Below, piece by piece: positions 41,012 to 51,609 of a stretch of 64,000 bases of DNA; position 1 is the first letter of the stretch, and every line of letters begins with the position of its first letter. This DNA comes from Mycolicibacterium confluentis (GTDB taxonomy: Bacteria; Actinomycetota; Actinomycetes; Mycobacteriales; Mycobacteriaceae). The stretch spans positions 3,162,001 through 3,226,000 of the forward strand of contig NZ_AP022612.1 in the NCBI RefSeq assembly GCF_010729895.1, written 5' to 3'. Both the position numbers and the translations under genes were made by a program. Below the pieces are notes generated by a model. It was given only the letters and a program-made list of their open reading frames with translations, searched no databases and had not been told where the DNA came from.

Positions 41012-41784
41012 TTCCCTTTGCGCACTACGGGATTGGACAGAGTGCCGATCCCTGAAACGGTGATGCTGACGGTGTCCCCGTCCTCAATGGGGCCCACCCC
41101 TTCGGGTGTGCCGGTCAAGATCACGTCGCCGGGCAGCAGCGTCATGACCGCCGAGACCCATTCGACGATGGCGCCGACGTCGTGGATCATCAGCGACGTG
41201 TTCGACTGCTGCCGCACCTCTCCGTTGACCTCGGTGCGCAGATCGAGCCCACTGGGATCCAGGTCGGTGACGATCCATGGGCCCAATGGGCAGAACGTGT
41301 CATGCCCCTTGGCCCGCATCCACTGGCCGTCCTTGCGCTGCTGATCGCGCGCCGACACGTCGTTGGCGATCGTGTAACCGAGGATGTTCTCGGCGGCCCG
41401 CGCGGCCGGAACGTCCTTGCAGGGCCGCCCGATCACCACCGCCAGCTCCCCCTCGTGGTGCACGGGGTGGGCGTCGGCGGGCAACTGGATCGCCACGTTG
41501 GGGCCGATGATCGAGGTGTTGGGCTTGAGGAAGATCACAGGATCCTCCGGCGCCACGCCGCCCATCTCCTCAGCGTGCGCGGCGTAGTTCTTGCCCATGC
41601 AGATCACCTTGCTGGCCAGGATCGGCGCCAGCAGGCGGACGTCGGCCAACGGCCACGTCCGACCGGTGAAAGTCGGGTTGCCGAAGGGATGCTCGGCGAT
41701 TTCCTTGCAGACGGCCTCGTTCGGGTCACCTTCGATACTCACGAAAGCGACGCCGTCGGGGCTGGCGATTCGACCCAGGCGCAT
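41008..41784 (-). CDS. Fumarylacetoacetate hydrolase-family protein
   Basis: The 258-residue protein has the FAH-family core: [32 protein letters not shown], the metal site [26 protein letters not shown], and [14 protein letters not shown]. Such enzymes hydrolyse acylpyruvates or decarboxylate oxaloacetate, or work in aromatic catabolism; the substrate is not evident. ATG at 41784. It is the first gene of a two-gene unit with gltX, as in M. tuberculosis (Rv2993c-Rv2992c). Confidence 0.88.
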   Translation of the reverse strand: MRLGRIASPDGVAFVSIEGDPNEAVCKEIAEHPFGNPTFTGRTWPLADVRLLAPILASKVICMGKNYAAHAEEMGGVAPEDPVIFLKPNTSIIGPNVAIQLPADAHPVHHEGELAVVIGRPCKDVPAARAAENILGYTIANDVSARDQQRKDGQWMRAKGHDTFCPLGPWIVTDLDPSGLDLRTEVNGEVRQQSNTSLMIHDVGAIVEWVSAVMTLLPGDVILTGTPEGVGPIEDGDTVSITVSGIGTLSNPVVRKGK

Positions 41785-41879
41785 TGGTCCAGCCTAGTAG
41801 GGGCGACGAACGCGCCGAGGAACGAGGCGCGGCAGGAGCACCGCCATCGGGCCCAGCGGGCGTCCACACCACCCCGGGT

Positions 41880-42494
41880 TCAGCCGACCCGACGAGCGGT
41901 GACCATCGTGACCAGGAAATCCTCCAGGTGCTCTCCAGTGACGTCGACCTCACCGCGCAGCCATCCCGTCACGAGGTCGAACCCCCCGGCCACGAGCGTC
42001 AGCGCCGCGAGGTCCATATCGGGGTCGAGCGACTCCTGCCCGGCCAACAGCGCACGGCCCTGCTCGGTCATCACCTGCGCCAGCATCGTGATCAGCCCGC
42101 GACGCCTGGCGCGCAGAGCGTCGGTGGCCTGCGACTCGATCAGCAGGCTGCCGCGGCGCGGGTCCGCGGTCAGGTGCTGCAGTCCGGTGCCGATCGCCGC
42201 GCGGGCGCGCTGGACGGGATCGGGCGGGCTTTCGGCGATGGCGGTCAGCATCGCCGCCGAGGCCTTCGCGACCTCGTGGTCGAAGACCGCCAGCAGCAGA
42301 TCGTCAGTGCTGCGGAAGCTTTCGTAGAAGTAGCGGTCGTTGAGGCGTGCCCCGGCGCACACCCCGCGCACCGTGAGACCGCCCGCACCGGACTGTGCGA
42401 CGAGGTCCAGCGCGGCCTCGAGCAGTGCGGCGTGCCGCCTGGTGCGGCGCTCCGCGGACGTGGCGCCGGCGTAGGTGCGCGCTCCGGCCGACAT
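41880..42494 (-). CDS. TetR-family transcriptional regulator
   Basis: The 204-residue protein has an N-terminal TetR helix-turn-helix: RRHAALLEAALDLVAQSGAGG, then LTVRGVCAGARLNDRYFYESF (recognition helix about residues 45-58). The C-terminal ligand domain is unremarkable. ATG at 42494. It is divergent from the MpaB-like gene with a perfect dyad (42538-42555) between, the usual layout for a TetR repressor controlling the neighbour and itself. The ligand is unknown. Confidence 0.87.
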   Translation of the reverse strand: MSAGARTYAGATSAERRTRRHAALLEAALDLVAQSGAGGLTVRGVCAGARLNDRYFYESFRSTDDLLLAVFDHEVAKASAAMLTAIAESPPDPVQRARAAIGTGLQHLTADPRRGSLLIESQATDALRARRRGLITMLAQVMTEQGRALLAGQESLDPDMDLAALTLVAGGFDLVTGWLRGEVDVTGEHLEDFLVTMVTARRVG

Positions 42495-42537
42495 GGCACT
42501 GATTGTCGCATCCGCACCCTTGACCGTCCCGGATATC

Positions 42538-42555
42538 TGGTGAAAACTGTCACCA
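42538..42555. promoter_or_regulatory. Probable TetR operator
   Basis: TGGTGA-AAACTG-TCACCA is a perfect inverted repeat with 6-bp arms, centred between the divergent TetR (start 42494) and MpaB-like (start 42589) genes. Location and size fit a TetR dimer site. Confidence 0.65.
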
Positions 42556-42588
42556 AATACCGCGTCGACGGCTGGAGGGTGACACGGC

Positions 42589-43797
42589 ATGGCCCCTGAA
42601 CACGGCAGACTTCCGAATCCACCGTCACTGCGGGAGTTCCCCTTCAACGTCTTCATGAGACTGCTGCCGCAGGGCGACATCCGCGCCACGGCCGGCCAGC
42701 ACGAGTCCTTCCGGCGCTATGCGGACCTGGGCGACCCGCTGGCCGACGACGTGGTGGCGATGATCCAGCGACTGCCCACCGGCGTCGGACGGGCGATGTT
42801 CGAGACCGCGGTGGAGCAGGGCATCGAGGCGGTGCCCGACGCCCCTGAGGAACTGCGCGCGTTCTTCGCCTCGATCGACGACGAGCCGTACTGGCTCGAC
42901 CACGACAAGCTCGACCTGGCGGCCCGGGTCAGCATGCGCACCGGCGTGGTGGGCATCGGCCTCGCCCTGCCCGGGCTCGCACTGACCGGGGGCTATCTTG
43001 CCTCCAAGGCCGACAAACCCCTCGTGGGCACGGGCGATCTGTACCGCATGGCGCCGCGCCGCCTCAACGAGACCGCGACCTGGTACATCGACGTCACCTC
43101 CCCCGGCGGGCTGCGCCGGTTCGCACCGGGTTTCACCGGCACGGTGCGCGTGCGCCTCATGCACGCACTGGTGCGCGCGGCCATGAACCGCCGCGAGGAC
43201 TGGGACTACGACGAGTGGGACGCGCCGGTCAACCAGGTGCAGTTGGCCGGGACGCTGATGCTGTTCTCGCTGGCCAACCTCGCCGGTTGCCAGGCGATGG
43301 GCATGCGCTTCTCCGACCGGGAACGCGATGCGGTGTTCCACTTCTGGCGCTATGTCGGGTTGTTGATGGGCGTGCACCCCGAACTCGTGCCGACCAGCGA
43401 GGCCGACACCTGGCGGCTGTTCTGGCTCGAGGCCGACACCGAGTTCGAGCCCGATGAGGACTCGCTGCGACTGGCGCAGGCCCTGCACGCCAACCGCCAT
43501 GAGGGGCCGGTGACCGAGTTGGCCCGTGCCTACCTGTCGTCCTACAGCAGGCTCATCCTGGGCAAGTCCAATGCCGACCGCCTCGGCCTGGTGGACAGCA
43601 AGCCGCTGCAGGCCGCGGTGCTGGCCACCTCCGCGGTCAACCGCGTGTTCGACCTGCGCCGGGTCGTACCCGGGATGACCTGGCTCAGTGAGGAATTGGG
43701 ACAGCGCGCGCGCCTGGGCCTCGTGACGCGCGGGATGGCCGTGACCGGCGGCGACCGCAGCTACGGCAGGCACGACACCCTGGCCGCTGTCGGCTAA
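42589..43797 (+). CDS. DUF2236/MpaB-like (Lcp-related) oxygenase-type protein
   Basis: The 402-residue protein resembles the oxygenase MpaB/DUF2236 family related to latex-clearing protein, mostly helical with FHFWRYVGLLMGVHPELVPTSEADTWRLFW as the most conserved segment and possible haem-ligand His residues (VFHFW, GVHPE, LMHALV). Family members are candidate b-type haem oxygenases. No export signal is clear. It is divergent from a TetR repressor, suggesting ligand-induced expression. The substrate is unknown. Confidence 0.72.
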   Translation: MAPEHGRLPNPPSLREFPFNVFMRLLPQGDIRATAGQHESFRRYADLGDPLADDVVAMIQRLPTGVGRAMFETAVEQGIEAVPDAPEELRAFFASIDDEPYWLDHDKLDLAARVSMRTGVVGIGLALPGLALTGGYLASKADKPLVGTGDLYRMAPRRLNETATWYIDVTSPGGLRRFAPGFTGTVRVRLMHALVRAAMNRREDWDYDEWDAPVNQVQLAGTLMLFSLANLAGCQAMGMRFSDRERDAVFHFWRYVGLLMGVHPELVPTSEADTWRLFWLEADTEFEPDEDSLRLAQALHANRHEGPVTELARAYLSSYSRLILGKSNADRLGLVDSKPLQAAVLATSAVNRVFDLRRVVPGMTWLSEELGQRARLGLVTRGMAVTGGDRSYGRHDTLAAVG

Positions 43798-43800
43798 CCC

Positions 43801-43819
43801 TGTCTCATATCGCGAGACA
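43801..43819. promoter_or_regulatory. Palindrome upstream of the MFS gene
   Basis: TGTCTC-N7-GAGACA is a perfect inverted repeat with 6-bp arms, 32 bp upstream of the MFS start and 3 bp after the MpaB-like stop. It looks like an operator. A related imperfect dyad overlaps the start of the IclR regulator at 36629-36647. Confidence 0.5.
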
Positions 43820-43851
43820 GCAGTTCGGCATTCTGAGACGCTCGTGGGACC

Positions 43852-45063
43852 ATGAGCGCCATGGGCACCACCGCGATCAGCACCGCGCGGCGCTGGTCGA
43901 TGCTCGTACTCGCCCTGACCGCCACGCTCTTCGCCAACGTGTTCATCAACGGTGTCGCGTTCCTCATTCCGTCGCTGCACGCCCAACGCGGACTCGACCT
44001 GGCCCAGGCCGGCCTGGTGGCCGCCATGCCCAGCTTCGGCATGGTGGTGACGCTGATCGCGTGGGGATACGTCGTCGACCTGATCGGCGAACGGTTCGTC
44101 CTAGCCTGCGGATCGGCCCTGACGGCCGCCGCGGCGTTCGCCGCCGCCACGGCCGACTCCCTGGTGGTGATCTGCGCGCTGCTCTTCCTCGGCGGCATGG
44201 CCGCGGCGAGCAGCAACACCGCGAGCGCGCGCATCGTCGTGGGCTGGTTCCCGCCGGAGCGCCGCGGGCTGGCCATGGGCATCCGGCAGACAGCCCAACC
44301 GCTCGGAGTGGGCTTGGGCGCCTTGGTCATTCCGCAGCTGGCGCAGGATCATGGCGCCGCGACGGCGCTGCTGTTCCCGGCCGCACTGTGCACCGTGGCC
44401 GCGGTGATGACCGCCGTCGGCGTGCTCGATCCCCCGCGACCGGACCGGGCCGACGCCCACAGCGCCGACCTGGCCAACCCCTACCGAGACTCGTCGACGC
44501 TGTGGCGCATCCACGCGGTCTCGGTACTGCTGGTGGTGCCGCAGGGTCTGGTCTGGACCTTCACGCTGGTCTGGCTCATGACCGACCGCGGGTGGTCGGC
44601 CGAATCGGCGGGTGTGCTCGTGATGATCTGCCAACTGCTCGGCGCCGCGGGCCGCATCATCGCGGGCCGCTGGTCGGATGTGGTCCGGTCTCGATTGCGG
44701 CCGGTCCGAACCATCGCGATCGCCGCAGCCGTCAGCATGGCGCTGCTGGCCATCACCGACGCGTTCGACTCACCCGTGAGCATCGCGATCATGATGGTGG
44801 CGGCCACAGTCACCGTGTCCGACAACGGATTGGCGTTCACCGCGATCGCCGAACTGGCGGGCCCGTTCTGGAGCGGGCGCGCCCTCGGCGTGCAGAACAC
44901 CAGTCAGCTGTTCACCACGGGCCTCGTGCCCCCGGCGTTCGGCGCGTTGATCTCGGCGGCGGGTTTCCCGGTCGCCTTCGCGGTGTGCGCGCTGTTCCCG
45001 TTGGCGGCACTGCCACTGGTGCCGGTGCACGCCGATCCCCTGCGGGAGACCGAAATCGCCTAG
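43852..45063 (+). CDS. Major facilitator superfamily transporter
   Basis: The 403-residue protein has 12 predicted transmembrane helices and the MFS loop motif between helices 2 and 3 (GYVVDLIGERFVLACG), with a second WFPPERRGLAMGIRQTAQPLG after helix 4, typical of the metabolite/NarK-like MFS groups. The substrate is unknown. ATG 43852; an in-frame ATG three codons on is possible. By position it corresponds to Rv2994. A perfect palindrome upstream suggests regulation. Confidence 0.86.
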   Translation: MSAMGTTAISTARRWSMLVLALTATLFANVFINGVAFLIPSLHAQRGLDLAQAGLVAAMPSFGMVVTLIAWGYVVDLIGERFVLACGSALTAAAAFAAATADSLVVICALLFLGGMAAASSNTASARIVVGWFPPERRGLAMGIRQTAQPLGVGLGALVIPQLAQDHGAATALLFPAALCTVAAVMTAVGVLDPPRPDRADAHSADLANPYRDSSTLWRIHAVSVLLVVPQGLVWTFTLVWLMTDRGWSAESAGVLVMICQLLGAAGRIIAGRWSDVVRSRLRPVRTIAIAAAVSMALLAITDAFDSPVSIAIMMVAATVTVSDNGLAFTAIAELAGPFWSGRALGVQNTSQLFTTGLVPPAFGALISAAGFPVAFAVCALFPLAALPLVPVHADPLRETEIA

Positions 45064-45093
45064 CGCGGCGTGGAGCCGGGCTACCCTCATCGC

Positions 45094-45474
45094 ATGCGCA
45101 CCACGCGAATCACAGTCGGCGCGACGCTGCTGGCCTCGCTGGCCATGGCCGCACCGGCAGGCGCCGACCCGACGTATCCGGGCAGTTACGGCAGCAACGG
45201 TGTCTTCGGTGTCGGGGTGGGCAACACCGATCCCCGGGCCACCGCGGTCATCCCGCCCGGCAGGTACCGCGTCGACCAGGCACCCAGCCTCGCACCGTTC
45301 CAGAGCGCCCCGGGCTCCTGGTACCGCTGCAGCGACTTCCCGTGCGGTCCAGGCTATTCCGCGAACGTCATCGCGTCGGGGGCGGCACTGCGCGACATCG
45401 CGACGGAGGTGGACATCCTGCCCACCGACGTCGCGGTGTCACTGCACAACGTCACGCTGACCGCCGTCCGCTGA
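45094..45474 (+). CDS. Small secreted protein with signal peptide
   Basis: The 126-residue precursor has a Sec signal peptide (MRTTRITVGATLLASLAMAA, cleavage after PAGA), leaving about 100 residues with two Cys likely to form a disulfide (RCSDFPCGPG). The mature part is Gly/Pro/Ser-rich and ends in beta-rich VAVSLHNVTLTAVR. I do not recognise a family with certainty. ATG at 45094 gives the clean signal; a GTG 8 codons upstream is less likely. It lies 17 bp from convergent leuB. Confidence 0.68.
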   Translation: MRTTRITVGATLLASLAMAAPAGADPTYPGSYGSNGVFGVGVGNTDPRATAVIPPGRYRVDQAPSLAPFQSAPGSWYRCSDFPCGPGYSANVIASGAALRDIATEVDILPTDVAVSLHNVTLTAVR

Positions 45475-45491
45475 CCCCGCGGGCTGACCGC

Positions 45492-46505
45492 TCAGAGCTT
45501 GCCGAGGATCCGCTCGCCGACCTGCGCCGTCGACAACTTCTCGTCACCGCGGGTCGCGAGGTGCTCCTCGACGGCGCGGTCCACGCGCGCGGCGGCCTCG
45601 GTCTCCCCCAGGTGCGCGAGCAGCAGGGCGACCGACATCACCGCGGCGGTGGGATCAGCGATCCCTTGGCCTGCGATGTCGGGGGCACTGCCGTGCACGG
45701 GTTCGAACATCGACGGGTGGGCCTTGGTCGCATCGATGTTGCCGCTCGCGGCCAGGCCGATGCCACCGCACACCGCGGCGGCCAGGTCCGTGATGATGTC
45801 GCCGAACAGGTTGTCGGTCACGATCACGTCGAACCGGCCCGGATCGGTCACCAGGTGGATGGTCGCGGCGTCGATGTGCTGATAGGCGACCTCGACATCG
45901 GGATATTCCGCGGCCACGCGGTCCACGGTGCGCGACCACAGGCTGCCCGCGAACGCCAGCACGTTGGTCTTGTGCACCAGCGTCAGGTGCTGACGCCGCC
46001 CCGCGGCGCGGGTGAACGCGTCGCGGACCACACGCTCGACACCGAATGCGGTGTTCACGCTGACCTCGGTGGCCACCTCGTGCGTGGTGCCGACGCGCAG
46101 CGCACCGCCGTTGCCCGTGTACGGGCCCTCGGTGCCCTCCCGGACCACGACGAAGTCGATGTCGGAGACACCCGAAAGGGGGCTGCTGACACCGGGATAC
46201 AGCCGCGACGGGCGCAGGTTCACGTGATGGTCGAGCGCGAAGCGCAGCTTGAGCAGCAGACCGCGCTCGAGCAGACCAGGGGGCACCGACGGGTCGCCGA
46301 TCGCGCCCAGCAGGATCGCGTCGTAGCCGCGCAACTCCTCGATCACGGACTCGGGCAGGATCTCCCCGGTCGCGTGGTAGCGGCGCGCACCGAGGTCGTA
46401 CTCGGTCTTCTCCACACCCGGAAGGACCGCGTCGAGCACCTTGACGGCCTCGGCGATGACTTCGGGTCCAATGCCGTCGCCGGCGATGATGGCCAGTTTC
46501 GTCAT
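45492..46505 (-). CDS. leuB: 3-isopropylmalate dehydrogenase
   Basis: LeuB (337 residues) oxidises and decarboxylates 3-isopropylmalate to 2-ketoisocaproate. It has [17 protein letters not shown] at the N-terminus, substrate-binding arginines in [18 protein letters not shown], and the metal/NAD motifs [23 protein letters not shown] and [22 protein letters not shown] at 46505 overlaps the serA stop (ATGA), so both genes are co-translated. leuC and leuD are 10 kb away in this window. Confidence 0.97.
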   Translation of the reverse strand: MTKLAIIAGDGIGPEVIAEAVKVLDAVLPGVEKTEYDLGARRYHATGEILPESVIEELRGYDAILLGAIGDPSVPPGLLERGLLLKLRFALDHHVNLRPSRLYPGVSSPLSGVSDIDFVVVREGTEGPYTGNGGALRVGTTHEVATEVSVNTAFGVERVVRDAFTRAAGRRQHLTLVHKTNVLAFAGSLWSRTVDRVAAEYPDVEVAYQHIDAATIHLVTDPGRFDVIVTDNLFGDIITDLAAAVCGGIGLAASGNIDATKAHPSMFEPVHGSAPDIAGQGIADPTAAVMSVALLLAHLGETEAAARVDRAVEEHLATRGDEKLSTAQVGERILGKL

Positions 46506-48088
46506 GTCAGGTCAACCACTTCCAGCGTGCTGGCGCCGACCGCCGAGGCGATCTCGGAGCGCAACTCGGCGGGCACGTCACGGTCGAGGCGCAGCATGAT
46601 GGTCGCGCCCTCGCCGTCGGCGTCCTGGCTCAGCTGAGCGGCTTCGATGTTGACGTCGGCCCCGCCCAGCAGCGTGCCGATCTTGCCGAGCGCGCCGGGC
46701 TGGTCGCTGTAGTTGATGATCAGGTTCTCGCCCGAGGCCCGCAGATCGAAGTTGCGGCCGTTGATCTGAACAATCTTCTGCACCTGCTGCGGACCAGACA
46801 ACGTTCCCGCCACGTTGACCGATGTGCCGTCGGCGTGGACCGCGCGCACGTCGACGAGGCTGCGGTGGTTGGGGCTCTCGCTGCTGGTGACCAGATCGGC
46901 CGTCACACCGCGGTCCGCGGCCAGCGCCGGCGCGTTGACGAACGTGACCTGCTCGTCGACCACCGCGGAGAACAGACCCCGCAGCGCCGAGAGCCGAAGA
47001 ATCTCGACGTCCTCGGACGCGAGCTCACCGAACACATGCACCGTGAGCGACACGGGCGGTTCAGCCGACAGCGCACCGATCAGCACGCCGAGCTTGCGCA
47101 CCAGGTCGAGCCAGGGCGCGACCTCCTCACCGACCGAGCCACCGCCGACGTTGACGGCGTCCGGCACGAACTCACCGGCCAGCGCAAGGCGCACGCTGGC
47201 GGCGACGTCAGTGCCGGCCCGGTCCTGCGCCTCTTCGGTGGAGGCACCCAGGTGCGGCGTGACGACGACCTGCGGCAGATCGAACAGCGGGCTGTCGGTG
47301 CACGGTTCGGTCGCGTACACGTCCAGGCCCGCGGCCCGCACGTGTCCGCTCTTGATGGCGTCGGCCAGCGCCTGCTCGTCGATCAGGCCACCGCGGGCGG
47401 CGTTGACGATCACGACGCCCTTCTTGGTCTTGGCCAGCGCCTCCTTGCCGATCAGACCCGCGGTCTCGGGGGTCTTCGGCAGGTGCACCGAGATGAAGTC
47501 GGCGCGCGCGAGCAGGTCGTCCAGCGTCAGCAGTTCGATACCCAGCTGGGCCGCCCGCGCCGACGGGACGTAGGGGTCATAGGCCACCACGTGGGTGCCG
47601 AAGGCGGCCAACCGCGCCGCCACCAACTGGCCGATCCGGCCGAGGCCGACCACGCCCGCGGTCTTGCCGAAGATCTCGGTGCCGGAGAACGACGACCGCT
47701 TCCAGGTGTGTTCGCGCAGCGTGGCGTCGGCCTGCGGGATCTGGCGGGCCGCCGACAGCATCAGCGCGAGCGCATGCTCGGCGGCGCTGTGGATGTTCGA
47801 GGTCGGCGCATTGACCACGAGGACGCCGCGGGCCGTGGCCGCGTCGACGTCGACGTTGTCCAGGCCCACTCCGGCGCGGGCGACGATCTTCAGCTTGGGC
47901 GCGGCGGCGAGCACCTCGGCGTCGACCGTGGTGGCCGAACGCACCAGCAGAGCGTCCGCCTCCGGCACGGCGGCCAGCAGCTTCTCGCGGTCGGGGCCGT
48001 CGACCCAGCGGATCTCAACCTGGTCACCCAGGGCTTCCACAGTCGATTCGGCCAACTTGTCGGCAATCAGTACAACGGGCAAACTCAC
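46502..48088 (-). CDS. serA: D-3-phosphoglycerate dehydrogenase
   Basis: SerA (528 residues) is the first enzyme of serine synthesis. It has the NAD-binding [19 protein letters not shown] near residue 147, catalytic [17 protein letters not shown] with Arg/Glu/His residues (VVTPHLGAS), an intervening allosteric domain and a C-terminal ACT domain ([20 protein letters not shown]). This is the long mycobacterial type, feedback-inhibited by serine. GTG at 48088; it is the first gene of the serA-leuB pair and divergent from the FAD oxidoreductase. Confidence 0.96.
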   Translation of the reverse strand: MSLPVVLIADKLAESTVEALGDQVEIRWVDGPDREKLLAAVPEADALLVRSATTVDAEVLAAAPKLKIVARAGVGLDNVDVDAATARGVLVVNAPTSNIHSAAEHALALMLSAARQIPQADATLREHTWKRSSFSGTEIFGKTAGVVGLGRIGQLVAARLAAFGTHVVAYDPYVPSARAAQLGIELLTLDDLLARADFISVHLPKTPETAGLIGKEALAKTKKGVVIVNAARGGLIDEQALADAIKSGHVRAAGLDVYATEPCTDSPLFDLPQVVVTPHLGASTEEAQDRAGTDVAASVRLALAGEFVPDAVNVGGGSVGEEVAPWLDLVRKLGVLIGALSAEPPVSLTVHVFGELASEDVEILRLSALRGLFSAVVDEQVTFVNAPALAADRGVTADLVTSSESPNHRSLVDVRAVHADGTSVNVAGTLSGPQQVQKIVQINGRNFDLRASGENLIINYSDQPGALGKIGTLLGGADVNIEAAQLSQDADGEGATIMLRLDRDVPAELRSEIASAVGASTLEVVDLT

Positions 48089-48100
48089 TCGGACAGCCTA

Positions 48101-49540
48101 ATGGTCTCTCATCGAAACACAGACATCACCGTCGTCGGCAGCGGTCCCAACGGACTTGCGGCCGCTGTGACCTGTGCCCGCGCGGGCCTCACAGTGCGGG
48201 TATTGGAGGCCGAGAGCACGCCTGGCGGCGGTGCCCGAACGCTGCCCGACCCCGAGTTCTCCGGGGTGTCCCACGACGTCTGTTCGGCGATCCACCCGTT
48301 GGCGTTGGCCTCGCCGTTCTTCCAGGCGTTCGGGTTGGCCGACCGCCTCACGCTGACCACCCCGGAGGTCTCGTACGCCAACCCCCTGCCGGACCGGCGC
48401 GCCGCGGTGGCCTACCACGAGCTCGACCGCACGTGCGCCGAACTCGAGCACGGAGAGTCGTGGCGGCGCCTGGTGGGCCCGTTCGTGGATGACCCGTCCC
48501 CCGCGGTCGAGTTCGTGCTCGGCGACAAGCGTTCGGTGCCGTCGCACGCCGTCACGGTCGCGCGCCTGGTGCAGCGGATGCTGATCCAGGGCACGCCGTT
48601 GTGGAGCACGCTGCGCGGCGAGGACGCCCGCGCGCTGTTCTCCGGCGTCGCGGCCCACGCGGTGTCCCGCATGCCCTCGGTGACCACCGGCGCGCTGGGC
48701 ATGATGCTGTCGGTTCTGGCCCATGCCGGAGGCTGGCCCGCGCCCGTCGGCGGCAGCCAGGCGATCGCCGACGCACTGCTGGCCGACCTCGCCGCCCACG
48801 GCGGCGAACTGGTCCTCGGCGAACGCGTCACCAGCCCGCCTCCTGGCGTCGTGCTCTACGACACCCCCGCGACGGCACTGCTGGACATCTACGGCGACCA
48901 ACTGCCCGCGCGGTATGCGAAAGCGTTGCGGCGCAGAACGTTCGGCATTTCCGCAGCCAAAGTGGACTTCGTGCTGTCCGAGGAGATCCCGTGGCGCGAC
49001 CCCAGGCTCCGGCACAGCGCGACCTTCCATCTCGGCGGCACCCGGGCGCAGATGGCCCACGCCGAATCCGTCACCGCCAAGGGCGATCACAGCGACTGGC
49101 CCATGGTGCTCGCCGCCAGCCCGCACGTCGCGGACCCGTCGCGCATCGACTCGACGGGACGCAGGCCGTTCTGGAGTTATGCCCACGTGCCCAACGGTTC
49201 ACCGATCGACCAGACCGACACCATCCTGCGGATCATGGAACGCTTCGCCCCCGGATTCTCCGACATCGTCGTGGCCGTGCGCAGCGTGCCCGCCGCGGAG
49301 ATGGCCGGGCACAACGCGAACCTGATCGGCGGGGACATCACCGGCGGCGGCAACAGCGCATGGCGCGCACTGGCCGGACCGACGCTGCGCCTTGATCCGT
49401 GGTCGACACCCGTGCCGCGCGCCTATCTGTGCTCGGCGGCCACCCCGCCCAACGGCGGTGTGCACGGCATGGCGGGCTTCTACGCGGCCCGCACGGTGCT
49501 GCGACGGGAGTTCGGCCTACCGGTGCCGTCCCTGCGCTGA
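48101..49540 (+). CDS. Phytoene dehydrogenase-like FAD-dependent oxidoreductase
   Basis: The 479-residue flavoprotein starts with a dinucleotide-binding fold TDITVVGSGPNGLAAAVTCARAGL, a GGGARTL pattern, and a C-terminal FAD motif region (YLCSAATPPNGGVHGMAGFYAA). It resembles phytoene desaturases and the amine oxidase group, but there are no carotenoid genes nearby, so the substrate is unknown. The ATG at 48101 is only 12 bp from the serA start, so promoters overlap. It corresponds to Rv2997. Confidence 0.85.
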   Translation: MVSHRNTDITVVGSGPNGLAAAVTCARAGLTVRVLEAESTPGGGARTLPDPEFSGVSHDVCSAIHPLALASPFFQAFGLADRLTLTTPEVSYANPLPDRRAAVAYHELDRTCAELEHGESWRRLVGPFVDDPSPAVEFVLGDKRSVPSHAVTVARLVQRMLIQGTPLWSTLRGEDARALFSGVAAHAVSRMPSVTTGALGMMLSVLAHAGGWPAPVGGSQAIADALLADLAAHGGELVLGERVTSPPPGVVLYDTPATALLDIYGDQLPARYAKALRRRTFGISAAKVDFVLSEEIPWRDPRLRHSATFHLGGTRAQMAHAESVTAKGDHSDWPMVLAASPHVADPSRIDSTGRRPFWSYAHVPNGSPIDQTDTILRIMERFAPGFSDIVVAVRSVPAAEMAGHNANLIGGDITGGGNSAWRALAGPTLRLDPWSTPVPRAYLCSAATPPNGGVHGMAGFYAARTVLRREFGLPVPSLR

Positions 49541-49582
49541 TCACGGCGTGTGGAACTGCTCGCGAGTGGATAATCCCCTGGC

Positions 49583-50002
49583 ATGACCCTGGACAGGCGG
49601 CCCCACGGGGTCGACGACGACACCGTTGAGGCCGTCGGAAAGCTCTCGGAGGCACTGGAGTACATCGAACGGGCCCGCGGCCACCTGTACTCGTTCCATC
49701 AACTGATCGGGCACGCCGACGCCCTCCTCGACGAGGTGTGCGAAGGATTGCGCAAGGCCGGACACGATGCGGTCGCCGAACGCCTGGAGACCGAACTCAT
49801 GGGCCACAACGTGCTGGCTGGCCGGTGGACCTTCCAGGTGGTCGAGGAGTTCGACGACACCTACTGGTCGGTGTTCCGCGAGCATGAGCGCCGGGTGCGC
49901 GACGAACTGCAGGGCGGGGCGCGTCATGTGTTCGAGGCTGAGATGAAGGAGCGCCGCCGCACCCACGGCCAACCCGGTCACGAGGCCGAGCCCCAGACAT
50001 GA
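49583..50002 (+). CDS. Conserved hypothetical helical protein
   Basis: The 139-residue protein is mostly alpha-helical and charged, with ALEYIERARGHLYSFHQLIGHADALLDEVCEGL near residue 25-55 and REHERRVRDELQGGARHVFEAEMKERRR near the end. No membrane segment, signal peptide or catalytic motif is visible, and I do not recognise a functional family; it is probably a small mycobacterial protein conserved next to ilvC. It is followed by a strong hairpin and convergent ilvC. Confidence 0.7.
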   Translation: MTLDRRPHGVDDDTVEAVGKLSEALEYIERARGHLYSFHQLIGHADALLDEVCEGLRKAGHDAVAERLETELMGHNVLAGRWTFQVVEEFDDTYWSVFREHERRVRDELQGGARHVFEAEMKERRRTHGQPGHEAEPQT

Positions 50003-50003
50003 C

Positions 50004-50046
50004 TTCGGCGCGGTTCCCGGCGTCTGCCGCCGGAAACCGCGCCGAA
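50004..50046. terminator. Hairpin between the helical protein and ilvC
   Basis: A GC-rich stem (about 50004-50022 with 50027-50046, TTCGGCGCGGTT pairing with AACCGCGCCGAA) and a TCTG loop lies between convergent genes. An A run follows on the plus strand, but there is no T run in the right place for either direction, so it is an ordinary mycobacterial hairpin terminator. Confidence 0.6.
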
Positions 50047-50058
50047 AAAAGCTGACCG

Positions 50059-51087
<1,029 letters not shown>

Positions 51088-51105
51088 TTAGTGTTGATAC
51101 CGAAG

Positions 51106-51609
51106 TTATTTCACGCCGATGCCGCGGGGCCCACGGGCCAGCGACACCACACCGGACTGAACGATCTCGCGGACACCGTACGGTTCGAGAACCCGCAGGA
51201 ACGCGCTGAGCTTCTCCTGCGTGCCGGTCGCCTCGATCGTCAGGGACTCGGTGGAGACGTCGACGACCTTGGCGCGGAACAGGTTCACGGCCTCGATCAC
51301 CTGGCTGCGAGTGCCGGCGTCGGCCCGCACCTTGATCAGCGCCAGTTCGCGGGACACCGAGTTCTCCTCGTCCTGCTCCACGATCTTGATCACGTTGACC
51401 AGCTTGTTGAGCTGCTTGGTGATCTGCTCGAGCGGGAAGTCCTCGACGGACACGACGATCGTCATCCGCGACATGTTCTTCTGCTCGGTCGCGCCGACCG
51501 CGAGTGACTCGATGTTGAAGCCGCGCCGCGAGAACAGCGCCGCGACGCGAGCCAGGACACCGGGCTTGTCCTCGACCAGGACCGACAGGGTGTGCGTGGT
51601 GACTGTCAT
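51106..51609 (-). CDS. ilvN: Acetolactate synthase small regulatory subunit
   Basis: IlvN (167 residues) has an N-terminal ACT domain (LSVLVEDKPGVLARVAALFSRRGF) and a C-terminal ALS regulatory domain that binds valine and activates IlvB. ATG at 51609 overlaps the last base of the ilvB stop (TGATG), and a longer in-frame reading from upstream inside ilvB is not used. It follows ilvB and precedes ilvC. Confidence 0.96.
   Translation of the reverse strand: MTVTTHTLSVLVEDKPGVLARVAALFSRRGFNIESLAVGATEQKNMSRMTIVVSVEDFPLEQITKQLNKLVNVIKIVEQDEENSVSRELALIKVRADAGTRSQVIEAVNLFRAKVVDVSTESLTIEATGTQEKLSAFLRVLEPYGVREIVQSGVVSLARGPRGIGVK

Noticed and set aside
48101..48122. Third copy of the MFS/IclR-type dyad near serA
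   Set aside because: GGTCTCTCATCGAAACACA agrees at 13 of 19 positions but lies in codons 2-7 of the oxidoreductase gene and lacks symmetrical arms.
50004..50050. Rho-independent terminator with poly-T after the helical protein
   Set aside because: The run after the hairpin is A on the plus strand and precedes the hairpin on the minus strand, so it is not a T-tailed terminator.
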